A stretch of DNA of 64,000 bases from Mycoplasmatota bacterium (GCA_018394295.1 CP074573.1:2549156-2613155); one strand, 5' to 3'. Shown: positions 9,672 through 18,672, counted from the stretch's first letter. The notes: generated by a model not told the origin, from the sequence alone. Program-made: numbers and translations.

Positions 9672-9710
9672 AAATAGGAGTTAAATGCTCTAAACATTTA
9701 ACTCCTATTT
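9672..9710 (-). terminator. Rho-independent terminator downstream of lplA
   Basis: A 16-bp perfect stem (9672-9687 with 9695-9710) with a 7-nt loop lies 28 nt past the lplA stop. Confidence 0.9.
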
Positions 9711-9737
9711 ATTAATTATCTTCTAATAAATGTTTCA

Positions 9738-10736
9738 CTAAAAATTCCTATCATTTATCCAAGTTTGAATACTTTTAATAATTTCCTTATTATATGTTTC
9801 TTTCAAAGTATCTAATTTAGTTATTATATCATCTTTTGTAAATCGAATACTTTTTAATGATTTTTGAATATCTAATATAAGTTTCGAATCCATCGCATCA
9901 GAATAAACGACAACTTCTTCTATATAACCATCTTTTAGATTAAGTTTAAGTTCAATATCTCCAAAATTAAACCTGTTATAAAATTCTATTTCAAAATTAG
10001 GTGTATCACCATATCTCCATTTCCATGAAGCATACTTGTCATAGATATTTTTTAATTCATTGATATTTTCATCTTTTATTATATAACTACTAATATCTTC
10101 ATTATAAGTCTCCATGAAACTTTCTACTAAAGCATCACCTAATCTCTCTATAGTTACTTGAGGGTTTATTTCTTGGAGATTAGCTACCCTAGCTTCAACA
10201 GATTTAATTCCCTTAGATTTTATTTTTTCTTTACTAACTTTTAGATATTTAGCTAATTTCATCATATCTGCAGCTACTAAAAGTGTCCCATGATGATAAC
10301 ATCTATCTTCATCATAATAAAATGCATTCCCAGAAAACTTTTTACCATTTACTAAAATATCATTTCTTCCAGAAAACTTAGCTTCTATTCCTAGTTTATT
10401 CACAGCATCTATTATAATTTGTAGTTGTTTATTAATATCATATAATTTATCTTTCATGATAAAGGTGAAATTTAAGTTCCCTAAATCGTGAAAAACTGCT
10501 CCTCCTCCTGAGAGTCTTCTCGCTAATTTTCCACCATCTTTTTCTAAATCATTCAAGCGACATTCTCTCCAAGGATTTTGATTTCTTCCAATCACAACAG
10601 TATTTTCGTTTTGCCATAAATAAAGAATGATTTCATTATCTTTTATTTGATTAAACAGTTCTTCTTCAAGAGCTAAATTATACCAGGGGTTATGTGTTAT
10701 TGATTTAATGACTTTTAAGATTTTTTTATTCTGCAA
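9738..10736 (-). CDS. lplA: Lipoate-protein ligase A
   Basis: LplA activates lipoate with ATP and transfers it to a lysine of lipoyl domains. The 332-residue protein begins with the family's NPWYNLALEEELF, has RRLSGGGAVFHDLGNLNF (the lipoate-binding glycine loop) and KFSGNAFYY, plus a C-terminal accessory domain. I prefer a TTG start at 10736: it follows AAGGAGGAG by 9 nt, while the upstream in-frame ATG at 10775 has no ribosome site. It then overlaps the lpdA stop by 11 nt, which implies translational coupling with the lipoyl-bearing dehydrogenase that is its probable substrate. Confidence 0.93.
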   Translation of the reverse strand: MQNKKILKVIKSITHNPWYNLALEEELFNQIKDNEIILYLWQNENTVVIGRNQNPWRECRLNDLEKDGGKLARRLSGGGAVFHDLGNLNFTFIMKDKLYDINKQLQIIIDAVNKLGIEAKFSGRNDILVNGKKFSGNAFYYDEDRCYHHGTLLVAADMMKLAKYLKVSKEKIKSKGIKSVEARVANLQEINPQVTIERLGDALVESFMETYNEDISSYIIKDENINELKNIYDKYASWKWRYGDTPNFEIEFYNRFNFGDIELKLNLKDGYIEEVVVYSDAMDSKLILDIQKSLKSIRFTKDDIITKLDTLKETYNKEIIKSIQTWINDRNF

Positions 10737-12393
10737 AATGGAGAGCTCCTCCTTCAACAGATAGAGCACCTTCATGGATTACTTCTGCAGTTGTAGGATG
10801 TGCAAATATTGTTTCTGTTAATTGTTCTGTTGTCACACCATTTCTCATTGCCACTGTAAGCGTTGAGATTAAATCAGCAGCGTTAATACCTACAATGCTA
10901 GCTCCTATTATCTTCTTAGTTTCTTTATCTTTTATTATTTTAATGAATCCTCTGTCATCACCCATTGCTAGTGCTTTTCCATTTGCTGAAAAAGGAAACT
11001 TACCTACCTCAATAGCTAATTTATTTTTAATTGCTTCTTTTTCACTTAAACCAACTGCCGCAATTTCTGGATGAGTAAATATAGCACTTGGTACTGCTAG
11101 ATAATCCATCTCTTTATCTTCACCCATAATATTTTCAACCGCAATGATTCCTTGATGGGATGCTACATGGGCTAGTTGTATTTTATTCGTTACATCACCA
11201 ATAGCATAAATATGTTCAATATTTGTCTGCATTCTTGAATTTACTTTAATTCCTCTTTTACGATCATTTAGTTCAATTCCAACTTTTTCTACATCCAAGT
11301 TATCAAAATATGGTTTTCTACCAACAGACATCAACACTGTATCTACTGATATATATTTTTGTTTTCCATCTGATGTAAATCTTACAATTGATTTATTATC
11401 CTCTGTATCTATTATTTCCTCTACCTTAGATGAAGTATATAGTTTGATTCCTTTTCGTTTCGCTGCAGATGTCATTTCCCGAATAACATCATCATCAAGA
11501 ACTTGTAGGATATTATCCATATATTCTACTACAGATACATCAACACCAAAGGATGCATATATACAAGCAAATTCCATTCCTATTACACCACCACCAATGA
11601 TTGCTAATTTCTCAGGTAGTTTTTTCATTTCCAAAATTTCTTTACTTGTTAATATGTTTTTAGAATCAGCACCAGGTATTGGAAGAAGAGCTGGTGCTGA
11701 ACCAGTCGCAATAATTATATTTTTACTACTTACTTGTATTTTTTTTGTCTTTGTCTCAACTTCAACTGTATTCTTATCGATAAATTTCCCAGCACCACTG
11801 ATTACTTTTACATTATTTTTTTCCATTAGATAAGCTATTCCACCAACAAGCTTACTAACTACATTATTCTTTCTCTCTAATACTTTAGGCATATCCACAC
11901 TAATATCTTTAACACTAAGTCCAAAATCAGAAGCCTTTTTAATATCGTTATATACTTCAGCTGAGCGTACCAAAGCTTTAGTTGGGATACATCCCCAGTT
12001 CAAACAGGTTCCACCTAAAGATTCTTTTTCAACAAGGACAACTTTAGCACCCATTTTAGCAGCTTTTAAAGCAGCCACATAACCACCAGGTCCACCACCA
12101 ATGATTGTTATATCACAATCCATTTTTTCTACTTGTTTTACATCTTCATTCTTATTTGTCTCATTTTCTTCATCAGCTACATTAATCTTAACTAGTATAT
12201 CATTCATTTTTACACTAGCACCTTCTGAAACTTCTATCGATTCAATAATTCCTGAACGACTTGCCTTAATAACCGCATTTCCTTTTTTAGTTTCTATGGA
12301 TAATAATTCATCACCAGTTTGTACTTCATCACTAACATTTACATTTATTTTACCTACAGTCCCTAGCTTAGTACTCTTTACTTCTACTAGCAT
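10726..12393 (-). CDS. lpdA: Dihydrolipoyl dehydrogenase with N-terminal lipoyl domain
   Basis: A 555-residue fusion. Residues 1-72 form a lipoyl domain with the modifiable lysine in ETKKGN (K37). A short charged linker follows, then an FAD/NAD disulfide reductase with GGGPGGYVAALKAAKMGA, the redox pair GGTCLNWGCIP (C130 and C135) and the C-terminal FAHPTTAEVIHEGA with the active-site His. It reoxidises dihydrolipoyl groups with NAD+. No E1 or E2 genes of a 2-oxoacid complex lie nearby; the neighbours are lplA and osmC, pointing to a redox role. A GGAGG site precedes the ATG. Confidence 0.95.
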   Translation of the reverse strand: MLVEVKSTKLGTVGKINVNVSDEVQTGDELLSIETKKGNAVIKASRSGIIESIEVSEGASVKMNDILVKINVADEENETNKNEDVKQVEKMDCDITIIGGGPGGYVAALKAAKMGAKVVLVEKESLGGTCLNWGCIPTKALVRSAEVYNDIKKASDFGLSVKDISVDMPKVLERKNNVVSKLVGGIAYLMEKNNVKVISGAGKFIDKNTVEVETKTKKIQVSSKNIIIATGSAPALLPIPGADSKNILTSKEILEMKKLPEKLAIIGGGVIGMEFACIYASFGVDVSVVEYMDNILQVLDDDVIREMTSAAKRKGIKLYTSSKVEEIIDTEDNKSIVRFTSDGKQKYISVDTVLMSVGRKPYFDNLDVEKVGIELNDRKRGIKVNSRMQTNIEHIYAIGDVTNKIQLAHVASHQGIIAVENIMGEDKEMDYLAVPSAIFTHPEIAAVGLSEKEAIKNKLAIEVGKFPFSANGKALAMGDDRGFIKIIKDKETKKIIGASIVGINAADLISTLTVAMRNGVTTEQLTETIFAHPTTAEVIHEGALSVEGGALHFAE

Positions 12394-12451
12394 TTTAAAC
12401 CTCCATTAATCTATAATTTTTATCAATTGTTTATTAAAATTTATTTATTAA

Positions 12452-12485
12452 AGAAAAAACTAGTTACAATTAACTAGTTTTTTCT
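12452..12485 (-). terminator. Rho-independent terminator after osmC
   Basis: A 15-bp perfect stem (12452-12466 with 12471-12485) around a CAAT loop separates osmC from lpdA. The second osmC copy carries nearly the same hairpin at 24604. Some readthrough into lpdA may occur. Confidence 0.88.
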
Positions 12486-12498
12486 AATGGAAATATTA

Positions 12499-12945
12499 TT
12501 ACTTTTCAATTGTTACTTTCGCTTTATCAAATTGAACTCCATTTTCTAAACTATCTCCAACAGGACATGTTTTTTCAATGAATTCAACAAATTCTTGTAC
12601 TTTTTCTTCTGATGCATCACTCTTGATATGCATATTAAATCTTATCTTTTGGAATCCTTTTCTTACTTGGTCATTTAATCCTAGGAATCCATCAGTATCT
12701 AAGTCTCCTTCAAGTTCAACCCAGAACTCTTCTAAATTAATACCAAATTGTCCTGCAAAAGCACCAGCCACAATCGTTTGACAAGCACCTAAGCTACATA
12801 ATAATGCTTCAACAGGATTCATCCCTGTGTTTGTTCCACCTAAACTCTCTGGCTCATCAAGTATAATTTTAAATCCTCTTGCAGAAGTCTCTACTTGAAT
12901 CCCTTCTTTTTTCTTTACAACTGCTTTAAATGTCTCCATTGGCAT
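12499..12945 (-). CDS. OsmC/Ohr-family peroxiredoxin-like protein (copy 1)
   Basis: A 148-residue OsmC-fold protein. The two family cysteines are seen in LGACQTIVAG (C55) and EKTCPVGDSL (C127). OsmC and Ohr proteins reduce organic hydroperoxides and, in characterised members, take electrons from lipoylated proteins. The ATG at 12945 follows a GAGGAG site; a GTG three codons upstream overlaps that site and is less likely. It lies between marR and the lipoyl dehydrogenase. A paralogue at 24644 is about five-sixths identical. Confidence 0.9.
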   Translation of the reverse strand: MPMETFKAVVKKKEGIQVETSARGFKIILDEPESLGGTNTGMNPVEALLCSLGACQTIVAGAFAGQFGINLEEFWVELEGDLDTDGFLGLNDQVRKGFQKIRFNMHIKSDASEEKVQEFVEFIEKTCPVGDSLENGVQFDKAKVTIEK

Positions 12946-13040
12946 ATAAATCACTCCTCAAATATTAATAGTTAGTATTACAATCATTAGTATAGCAAAC
13001 ATTTGCATGCTAATCAACTATTTTAATAATAATTATTGCT

Positions 13041-13064
13041 AAAAAAAAAAGCCCTTTTGAGCTT
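13041..13064 (-). terminator. Rho-independent terminator after marR
   Basis: On the minus strand a 6-bp stem with one G-T pair and an AAAA loop is followed by a run of about ten T. It ends the marR transcript, so osmC is likely to have its own promoter. Confidence 0.75.
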
Positions 13065-13081
13065 ATTATCGTTATTATATT

Positions 13082-13510
13082 TTATCCAATTTCTCCATTT
13101 TTACATAATTTATTTAAAACTTTATTAAAAATTTCAAATTCTTCATCACTTATTCCTTGTGAAAATAAAATACTCATTTCTTGAACTACAGGAAGTAAAT
13201 CTTCAACTCTTTTTTTGCCTTTATCAGTTAGTATAATATATGTAACCCTTCTATCTGTATTTCCTTTTATTCTTTGAATTATTTCATCTTTTTCCATTCT
13301 GTCTAAAAGTCTAGCAACAGTAGAAGTTTTTAAGTCCAACTTATCAGCAAGCTCTGTCTGACTTAGTTTTTGGTATTTTTCTAAATTATACATAACTAAC
13401 CATTGAGCCCTAGTAGACCCAGCCATTATTAATCTTTTATTTAGTGTATCAGCTAATTTTTTAGATACTTTATTGGTGATAAAACATACACAACTGTCAA
13501 GATCAAACAT
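13082..13510 (-). CDS. MarR-family transcriptional regulator with N-terminal cysteines
   Basis: A 142-residue winged-helix regulator. The recognition region reads LSQTELADKLDLKTSTVARLLDRME and the wing follows with RRVTYIILTDKG. Two cysteines at residues 7 and 9 (DSCVCF) sit in the first helix, where OhrR-type MarR proteins carry their peroxide-sensing Cys. It lies next to osmC, as ohrR lies next to ohr in many bacteria, so redox sensing is a reasonable inference but not shown. A strong AAGGAGAGG site precedes the ATG. Confidence 0.9.
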   Translation of the reverse strand: MFDLDSCVCFITNKVSKKLADTLNKRLIMAGSTRAQWLVMYNLEKYQKLSQTELADKLDLKTSTVARLLDRMEKDEIIQRIKGNTDRRVTYIILTDKGKKRVEDLLPVVQEMSILFSQGISDEEFEIFNKVLNKLCKNGEIG

Positions 13511-13648
13511 TTAAATCCTCTCCTTCTCACATAATTACCACATATTTATATTTCATTGAATCACCCTAAAAACTTAATAAGTTTAATATATTACTTAACT
13601 CATTCAACGTCACCAATTAATTTTTATCCATATATACTAGTATAACAC

Positions 13649-13675
13649 AAAAGCACTGATATTTTCAGTGCTTTT
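13649..13675. repeat. Dispersed hairpin repeat, copy 1 (also a terminator)
   Basis: An 11-bp stem (13649-13659 with 13665-13675) reads AAAAGCACTGA with its complement and ends in T6 on the plus strand. Related hairpins occur at 14441, 16461 and 18041. Here it can terminate the minus-strand membrane gene at 13754. Confidence 0.7.
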
Positions 13676-13753
13676 TTATATAACTATTATTTTTAGACAT
13701 TGATTTATAAATTCTCAATTGAAAAATACATACCTGTGAATTGTAAAATTGAT

Positions 13754-14287
13754 TTACTGTATACCATATTTACCAGTAATTGGATCTTTAAAAAGAGGTA
13801 TCTTCGGTGGATCAAATGTGAAAATAACAAAAGCGAAAATTAAAATTACAATCGCAATCAATGAAATAATGTTCACTTGTTTACTAACATCTTTATCAGA
13901 AGTCATTATTTTATATCCAATATACTGACTAATAATAACACTTATTATAAATATTGCGATATCCATAAAAAGACAGTTTTCCCCAATTATTCCTGTATAT
14001 GTATAAAACAAAGATATTATTAGAAATATACCTAGATAAAATGAAACAGCCTTCGCAGTAATATAGTTATTATAATCTTTATCTAAGAAAATGTATTCAA
14101 CAATAGAAAATAGTAATGCTGGCCAAAACAATAGCTTAAGATGCTCCCAGGTACTTTCATTTACTGCACCAAAAATACCAACCAAAGGATTATTACCTGA
14201 CCATTCATACACAAAATGTAGTAAACTACCAAACAAAATAATAAATATTGTCCCTACAATAAACCATTTTTTAACGTTAGTTTTCAT
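13754..14287 (-). CDS. Small polytopic membrane protein, probably DUF6512 family
   Basis: A 177-residue protein with five hydrophobic segments (about residues 8-28, 52-70, 80-100, 105-128 and 140-160). The loop motif FGAVNESTWEHLKLLFWP after the first segment is the recognisable feature of a family I recall as DUF6512, found in clostridia. Function is unknown. The C-terminal tail PLFKDPITGKYGIQ is hydrophilic. The start overlaps a region with GAGGTGATGATTAATG, a usable site. It is a monocistronic unit with hairpins on both sides. Confidence 0.8.
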   Translation of the reverse strand: MKTNVKKWFIVGTIFIILFGSLLHFVYEWSGNNPLVGIFGAVNESTWEHLKLLFWPALLFSIVEYIFLDKDYNNYITAKAVSFYLGIFLIISLFYTYTGIIGENCLFMDIAIFIISVIISQYIGYKIMTSDKDVSKQVNIISLIAIVILIFAFVIFTFDPPKIPLFKDPITGKYGIQ

Positions 14288-14440
14288 TAATCATCACCTC
14301 TTTAATAATATGATTAATTAACTTCTAATATGATAATATCTTCAATTCTTATTTTATACAGATTCTATCTCTCAATTCCTAATTTATAATTTAATAAAAC
14401 TTAGTATATAACTATTACTCACTCTCAAGTAAAACAAAAT

Positions 14441-14470
14441 AAAAATGCACTGTATTAACAGTACCTTTTT
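14441..14470. repeat. Dispersed hairpin repeat, copy 2
   Basis: GCACTGT, a 4-nt ATTA loop and ACAGTAC form an imperfect hairpin between A and T runs. It is preceded by AAGTAAAACAAA, similar to the context of the other copies. It lies between divergent genes. Confidence 0.6.
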
Positions 14471-14561
14471 GTCATTATTTATACAAAAACAAGTTTTATT
14501 AAATTTATTATCATGATAAGACATGGTATAATATAGTAAAATGTATGTAAGAGGTGTTAAT

Positions 14562-15266
14562 ATGTATTGCAGTCAATGTGGAAAACAAATACCAGACGAT
14601 TCTATTTTCTGTCGCTATTGTGGTACAAAAGTAAATGTGATTGAAGAAAGAAAAACAGAAAATCGATATGAAGTGAATGATGATGAAATTTTATTAACTT
14701 ATAATCCTGAATTTCATGGTGGGTATGTGATTAAAAAATTAATACCACTTTTTATTTTTTTTAGTATCTTTTTCTCATTTTTAATTTCATTTATAAGAGG
14801 TTTTTTATTTGTTAGTGGAATTTTTATAGAATCAAAAACAACATCTATGTATGACCAATTACCAGGGTTTACACATAATTCATCTCCAAGTTCACCATTT
14901 CAACATTTCTTTCAATTTCAAAATTTTCTAATTGGAATATTCATCTCATTTATGTTAGTTATTGTATTCGGTTATAATATAACTAAAAAACGATATCAAC
15001 ATTCTGTCTATCAGTTTTATAAAGACCGAATGGAATATATTGATGGTTATTTTAATTATAATAAAAAACAAGTATATTATAAAAACATACAAGAATTATC
15101 TATGAGTCAAAGTGTATTTCAACGAAAATATTGCATAGGTAGTATCAGAATTACTACAAGTGGAGTGACCTATAGTAATAATCGTGCTTATTCAAATGGA
15201 ATTACTATTTATGATTTAGGTGATATTGATACCGTTTATTCTGAATTAAAAAGACTAAATAAGTAA
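14562..15266 (+). CDS. Zinc-ribbon membrane protein with bacterial PH-like domain
   Basis: A 234-residue protein. Residues 1-23 are a zinc ribbon with CSQCGKQ and CRYCGTK pairs. Two membrane segments follow (about residues 58-85 and 125-150), separated by a Ser/Pro/Phe-rich external loop. The C-terminal 90 residues, from YQFYKDRMEYIDG, resemble a bacterial PH domain as in YdbT/YvbH-type proteins. The ATG at 14562 follows AGAGGTG; an upstream in-frame ATG lacks a site. The zinc ribbon plus membrane architecture is common in clostridia, with no defined role. Confidence 0.85.
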   Translation: MYCSQCGKQIPDDSIFCRYCGTKVNVIEERKTENRYEVNDDEILLTYNPEFHGGYVIKKLIPLFIFFSIFFSFLISFIRGFLFVSGIFIESKTTSMYDQLPGFTHNSSPSSPFQHFFQFQNFLIGIFISFMLVIVFGYNITKKRYQHSVYQFYKDRMEYIDGYFNYNKKQVYYKNIQELSMSQSVFQRKYCIGSIRITTSGVTYSNNRAYSNGITIYDLGDIDTVYSELKRLNK

Positions 15267-15279
15267 TAATAATTTATTT

Positions 15280-15305
15280 AGGATGCTTAGGCATCCTTTT
15301 TCATT
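15280..15305 (+). terminator. Rho-independent terminator
   Basis: AGGATGC and GCATCCT form a 7-bp stem with a 4-nt loop, followed by a T run, shortly after the zinc-ribbon gene. Confidence 0.85.
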
Positions 15306-15380
15306 TATTATTTACTTTTCCTTTAAATATGTCAACACAATAGATAGAATGAGTAATAATATTAATGGTAAAATAAAGAC

Positions 15381-16411
15381 TTAATTCAATAACTTTTCTA
15401 TATCCATTTCACTTAATTCAGATATGATATAGGAACATCTATTATAGATTTTAGTCCATAATTCGCTTTTAAAGCAGTTCGTAAGAATAATGAGGGTTAA
15501 ATCATCCTGAAGTGATTTACCAAGTAGTGCTCTATATCCAAAGGCACTACCATCATGAAAAACAATTTTCTTATTATTTCTATGACGAATTAACCAACCC
15601 ATTCCATAATTAACTGGTGTGGTTTCATTTATCATATTTTTGTGGAAAAGATTTCTTCTATTACTCCTCCAGAAGATAATTTATCGTTATTAAAGACTTG
15701 ACTCCAAAGCAATAAATCTTCAATATTTGAATAAATTCCCCCATCACCTGTTGTAAGAATGAGATGATCATCACAATAGTTAACATTATCTATTTCCTTA
15801 TAAGCATATGCCTTATTTGGAATAATTGGTTGAAGTGGTGAATTTACAAAGGTGCTTTTCATATTTAATGGTTTAAATATCTCATGACTCAAAAACTGTG
15901 AAAAAGATACACCACTTACCTTTTCTACTAACATAGCAAGAAGTACGTAACCTGTATTAGAATATTGAAATTTAGTCCCTATGTGAAATTCTATCATATT
16001 ATTTGTTTTGATATAATGATAGACTTTCTCATTGGTAACACCATTAAGAATGTCTTTATCTAAAAATACTTTAAAATAATCTCGTAAACCAGAAGTATGA
16101 TTTATTAAATTGATTATTTTAATATCCTTATAATAATCTTGTAAATCTGGAAAGTATTCTCTAATACTGTCATTTATATTTACCAAACCTTTATCCCGTA
16201 ACAACATGATAGCAGAAGCAGTAAATGTCTTTGAAACAGATGCAATGTAAAAATTTGTTTTTGAATTAATTTTCACCTGATTTTCTATATTAGACATACC
16301 ATATGATTTCTTATATACAACTCCACCTTTATTTATCGCAACAGCTATTCCTGGTGCTAATGCATATTCAGATTTATAATCATTAATTAATTGTTGAATT
16401 TCGATTATTAT
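15381..16411 (-). pseudogene. Serine beta-lactamase-like hydrolase, frameshifted
   Basis: Together two reading frames encode a class C beta-lactamase-type serine hydrolase of about 340 residues. The upstream frame (16411-15632) has the nucleophile motif SVSKTF and the later YSNTGYVLL (YxN). The downstream frame (15635-15381) has NYGMGWLIRHR and VFHDGSAFGYRALLG, the C-terminal HxG-type box. One extra T in the TTTT run just before 15640 would restore a single frame. The N-terminal part (ALAPGIAVAINKGG) extends upstream of the first ATG at 16297 and reaches an AGAGGG site followed by ATA rather than ATG. Either a pseudogene or a sequencing error. Confidence 0.8.
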
Positions 16412-16460
16412 AATCCACCCTCTTTAATATAATTTTCTATTGTTATACTACTTTTCAAGT

Positions 16461-16490
16461 ATATCAAAAAAAGTGCTGTATTAACAGCAC
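16461..16490. repeat. Dispersed hairpin repeat, copy 3
   Basis: GTGCTGT and ACAGCAC form a 7-bp stem (16473-16479 with 16484-16490). The preceding AAGTATATCAAAAAA is shared almost exactly with copy 4. Confidence 0.65.
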
Positions 16491-16588
16491 CCTGTTTACT
16501 TATCTCTCTATTAACTCCACTATCCTAATTACACTCTTTCAAAAACCACTATTCTCTTTTTGATTTAAGCGATTTTGATATTTAATAC

Positions 16589-17122
16589 TTATACATCCCA
16601 TGGGGTAAAAAAGCCTTCTGATTTAATGTATGGATAGAGATATTTAATATCAATATCACCCTCTTGTAAAGTTCCTAAGATCTTTCTAAATGCACATTCT
16701 TTACATAAAAATTCAATCTTAACTTCATTATCTATAACTTTCCAATTCCAAGGATCATTATCAAAAATTTCAGGTGAACACCAACTATATTGCGCTCTAT
16801 TACCACAAGAACAATATTGATTAGCTTTTGGTAATATTCTTTCTAGATCATTAGCAAGTTCCTCACTAGCAGGTTCTTGTAATAACTCACTAAAATTATA
16901 ATATACGTAACTATTAAATTTTTTCATGGGATGAATAAGGACAGCTTTATATTTGTTTTCATTTAGAACTTTATAAATTTCATGTTCAACACAATCTTTA
17001 CAAACATACCTTTTAACACCTAGTTTGTTTCTTCCATCATTTCTTGTATCAATTATTTGAATTTCTTTTTTCAAAATTATTCTATTACATCTACTACATT
17101 CTATGTCTCTTTTAAAAATCAT
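16589..17122 (-). CDS. Cysteine-rich, probably zinc-binding protein of unknown function
   Basis: A 177-residue protein with two CxxC pairs in the first 45 residues (CSRC and CKDC) and a second set, CSCG near residue 103 and CKEC near residue 137. The spacing suggests two small zinc-ribbon modules joined by a 55-residue linker rich in aromatic and charged residues. No membrane segment or signal peptide. No recognisable family. It is flanked by two frameshifted genes, with no clear operon partner. Confidence 0.7.
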   Translation of the reverse strand: MIFKRDIECSRCNRIILKKEIQIIDTRNDGRNKLGVKRYVCKDCVEHEIYKVLNENKYKAVLIHPMKKFNSYVYYNFSELLQEPASEELANDLERILPKANQYCSCGNRAQYSWCSPEIFDNDPWNWKVIDNEVKIEFLCKECAFRKILGTLQEGDIDIKYLYPYIKSEGFFTPWDV

Positions 17123-17245
17123 GAAAAATTCACCTCTAGATACATTATTATCAGATTCTTTAAAACTCTTACCATTCTTTTTCTTTATCTACATATGAGA
17201 ATTCACCTATGAATTTTAATTAAACTAAATTTATATTTATTTAAA

Positions 17246-17270
17246 AGTCCTTAGCAAAATGCTAAGGACT
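17246..17270 (-). terminator. Hairpin terminator
   Basis: An 11-bp perfect stem (17246-17256 with 17260-17270) with a 3-nt loop; on the minus strand it ends in TTTT, downstream of the lipoprotein pseudogene. The rest of 17123-17400 shows no gene. Confidence 0.7.
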
Positions 17271-17400
17271 AATAAGTATAAAATAGTCTTATAGACTAAG
17301 TATTCATTTGTATACACATAATCAACGCTGTATACTCGTTTTTATATTGTCAAAAAACAATTTATAAGATTTCAAATTTTTTTAAATATAATAATTCTTA

Positions 17401-17882
17401 TTATTCAACAGTAATCGTTTTAGCCCACTTAATATAAAGGTCTTTATTATCATCTAATTTTTTCTCTAAGCACGCAAAGTTCAAAGTATAGTAATGATCT
17501 TCACCTTCCATTACAACTATCATATAGCCAAAGGTTTGATCACCTACAGTTGAAGTATAGTAAGCATACTTATAATCTAAATCATCTTTATCATATGTTT
17601 CTATAGTTGCAGTCTTATTAGAATTTTTTAACACTGCTTTGATGTAAGATTCTAAAGTTTTAATTCCAAAACGACTTAACTCTGTTTTAGACTCCCTATT
17701 AGCCATAAACAAATGGTCTTTCGATTCAAGATAAAATGGTACTTGAATGACTTCCTTTTCAACAAAAGACTTGTTTAATTTGATTGTTACACCTGCGCCT
17801 GAGAATGTTTTACTATTTGGTTTACAACCAACTAAAATTAAAGCACAGAAAAAACACTAAGTAATAATAATCTTCTTTTCAC
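17401..17882 (-). pseudogene. Lipoprotein of unknown function with frameshifted signal peptide
   Basis: A GTG at 17882 behind an AAGGAG site begins a signal peptide (MKRRLLLLSVF) that runs into a stop. Adding one T to the T6 run (plus-strand A run 17849-17854) gives a continuous lipoprotein signal ending in the lipobox LILVGC, and then a mature domain of about 140 residues that ends at 17401. The intact tail contains a Tyr-rich strand region (YKYAYYTSTVGDQTFGYMIVV), consistent with a small secreted beta-rich domain. No family is recognised. Either a recent pseudogene or a homopolymer sequencing error. Confidence 0.75.
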
Positions 17883-18040
17883 TTTAACTCCTTCTAAATA
17901 TAATATTGTTTTAATGTTAGAAAATATAATTAAGTGTTATAACATTTGATTTTTGATATTTACTTAATTTTTAGATTATTAAACAAGTATCGTCAATATA
18001 TAATAAATCGTTATCACTTATATTACATATTTAAGTATAT

Positions 18041-18067
18041 CAAAAAAGCACTGTTATTACAGTACTT
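18041..18067. repeat. Dispersed hairpin repeat, copy 4
   Basis: GCACTGT, TATT and ACAGTAC make the hairpin, preceded by TAAGTATATCAAAAAA as in copy 3. It lies between the lipoprotein pseudogene and the acetyltransferase, in a 330-nt AT-rich gap with no other visible feature. Confidence 0.65.
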
Positions 18068-18216
18068 CTTCTAAATATTTCCAAAAATTTTTTTCCACAT
18101 CTTAAGTAAAAAAAATAATCATTATAATAATTACATGAAAAACTTTATAATATCTATAATATTTTGATTTTAGTAAAACTCTATTTTTAAATAGTGATGT
18201 ATTAGAATGATATGAA

Positions 18217-18672
18217 TTATTTTAAAATTAATCGATATAATAGCTCACCATCAATAATTTTTCCTGTATCTTTAAAATCAAAATTTTCATAAAGACGTTT
18301 AGCAATTTTATTTTCTGAATCAAAAGATAAATAAATTTCATTACAATCTTTAATATCTTTCATTTCTTTTATAACTTCTCTTAAAGCTTCTTTTCCATAT
18401 CCTTTGCCTTGATATTTGTGGTCTATCATAATTCTGCATATCTCATAAAAGTTGTTTTCATAGCAATATCCATACATTGTAAATCCAATCATAACATTAT
18501 CATTATATATTGCTTTAGCAATCCAACCTTTTTGAATTTTTGATTGAGCAATAGATAAAGCATTTGAAGCAACAAATTCTTCACAAACAAAATGTTTATC
18601 CTCTTTATTTGTAGTTAAGAAAATGCATTCTATCCAGTTTTCTTTATTAATTTCTTTTAAACATATACTCAT
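18217..18672 (-). CDS. GNAT acetyltransferase, BltD/PaiA-like
   Basis: A 151-residue acetyltransferase. The acetyl-CoA loop lies in IDHKYQGKGYGKEALREV (about residues 83-100), and SFDSENKIAKRLYENFDFKDTG closes the fold. Overall it resembles the diamine and spermidine N-acetyltransferases BltD and PaiA of bacilli. A second gene of the same family is at 45341. The gene stands alone upstream of nothing obvious; pyrD ends 69 nt beyond its start side. Substrate specificity is not decided by the sequence. Confidence 0.85.
   Translation of the reverse strand: MSICLKEINKENWIECIFLTTNKEDKHFVCEEFVASNALSIAQSKIQKGWIAKAIYNDNVMIGFTMYGYCYENNFYEICRIMIDHKYQGKGYGKEALREVIKEMKDIKDCNEIYLSFDSENKIAKRLYENFDFKDTGKIIDGELLYRLILK

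Noticed and set aside
10736-10775. ATG at 10775 as the start of lplA
   Set aside because: It lacks a ribosome site and lies inside lpdA; the TTG at 10736 has AAGGAGGAG at the right distance and gives the usual N-terminus.
9738-12393. Part of a pyruvate or glycine-cleavage complex
   Set aside because: No E1, E2, GcvH, GcvT or GcvP genes are near; the neighbours are OsmC and MarR.
15633-15635. ATGA overlap as real translational coupling of two serine-hydrolase genes
   Set aside because: The two products are complementary halves of one fold, and one added T joins them without gap; coupling of two half-proteins is less likely.
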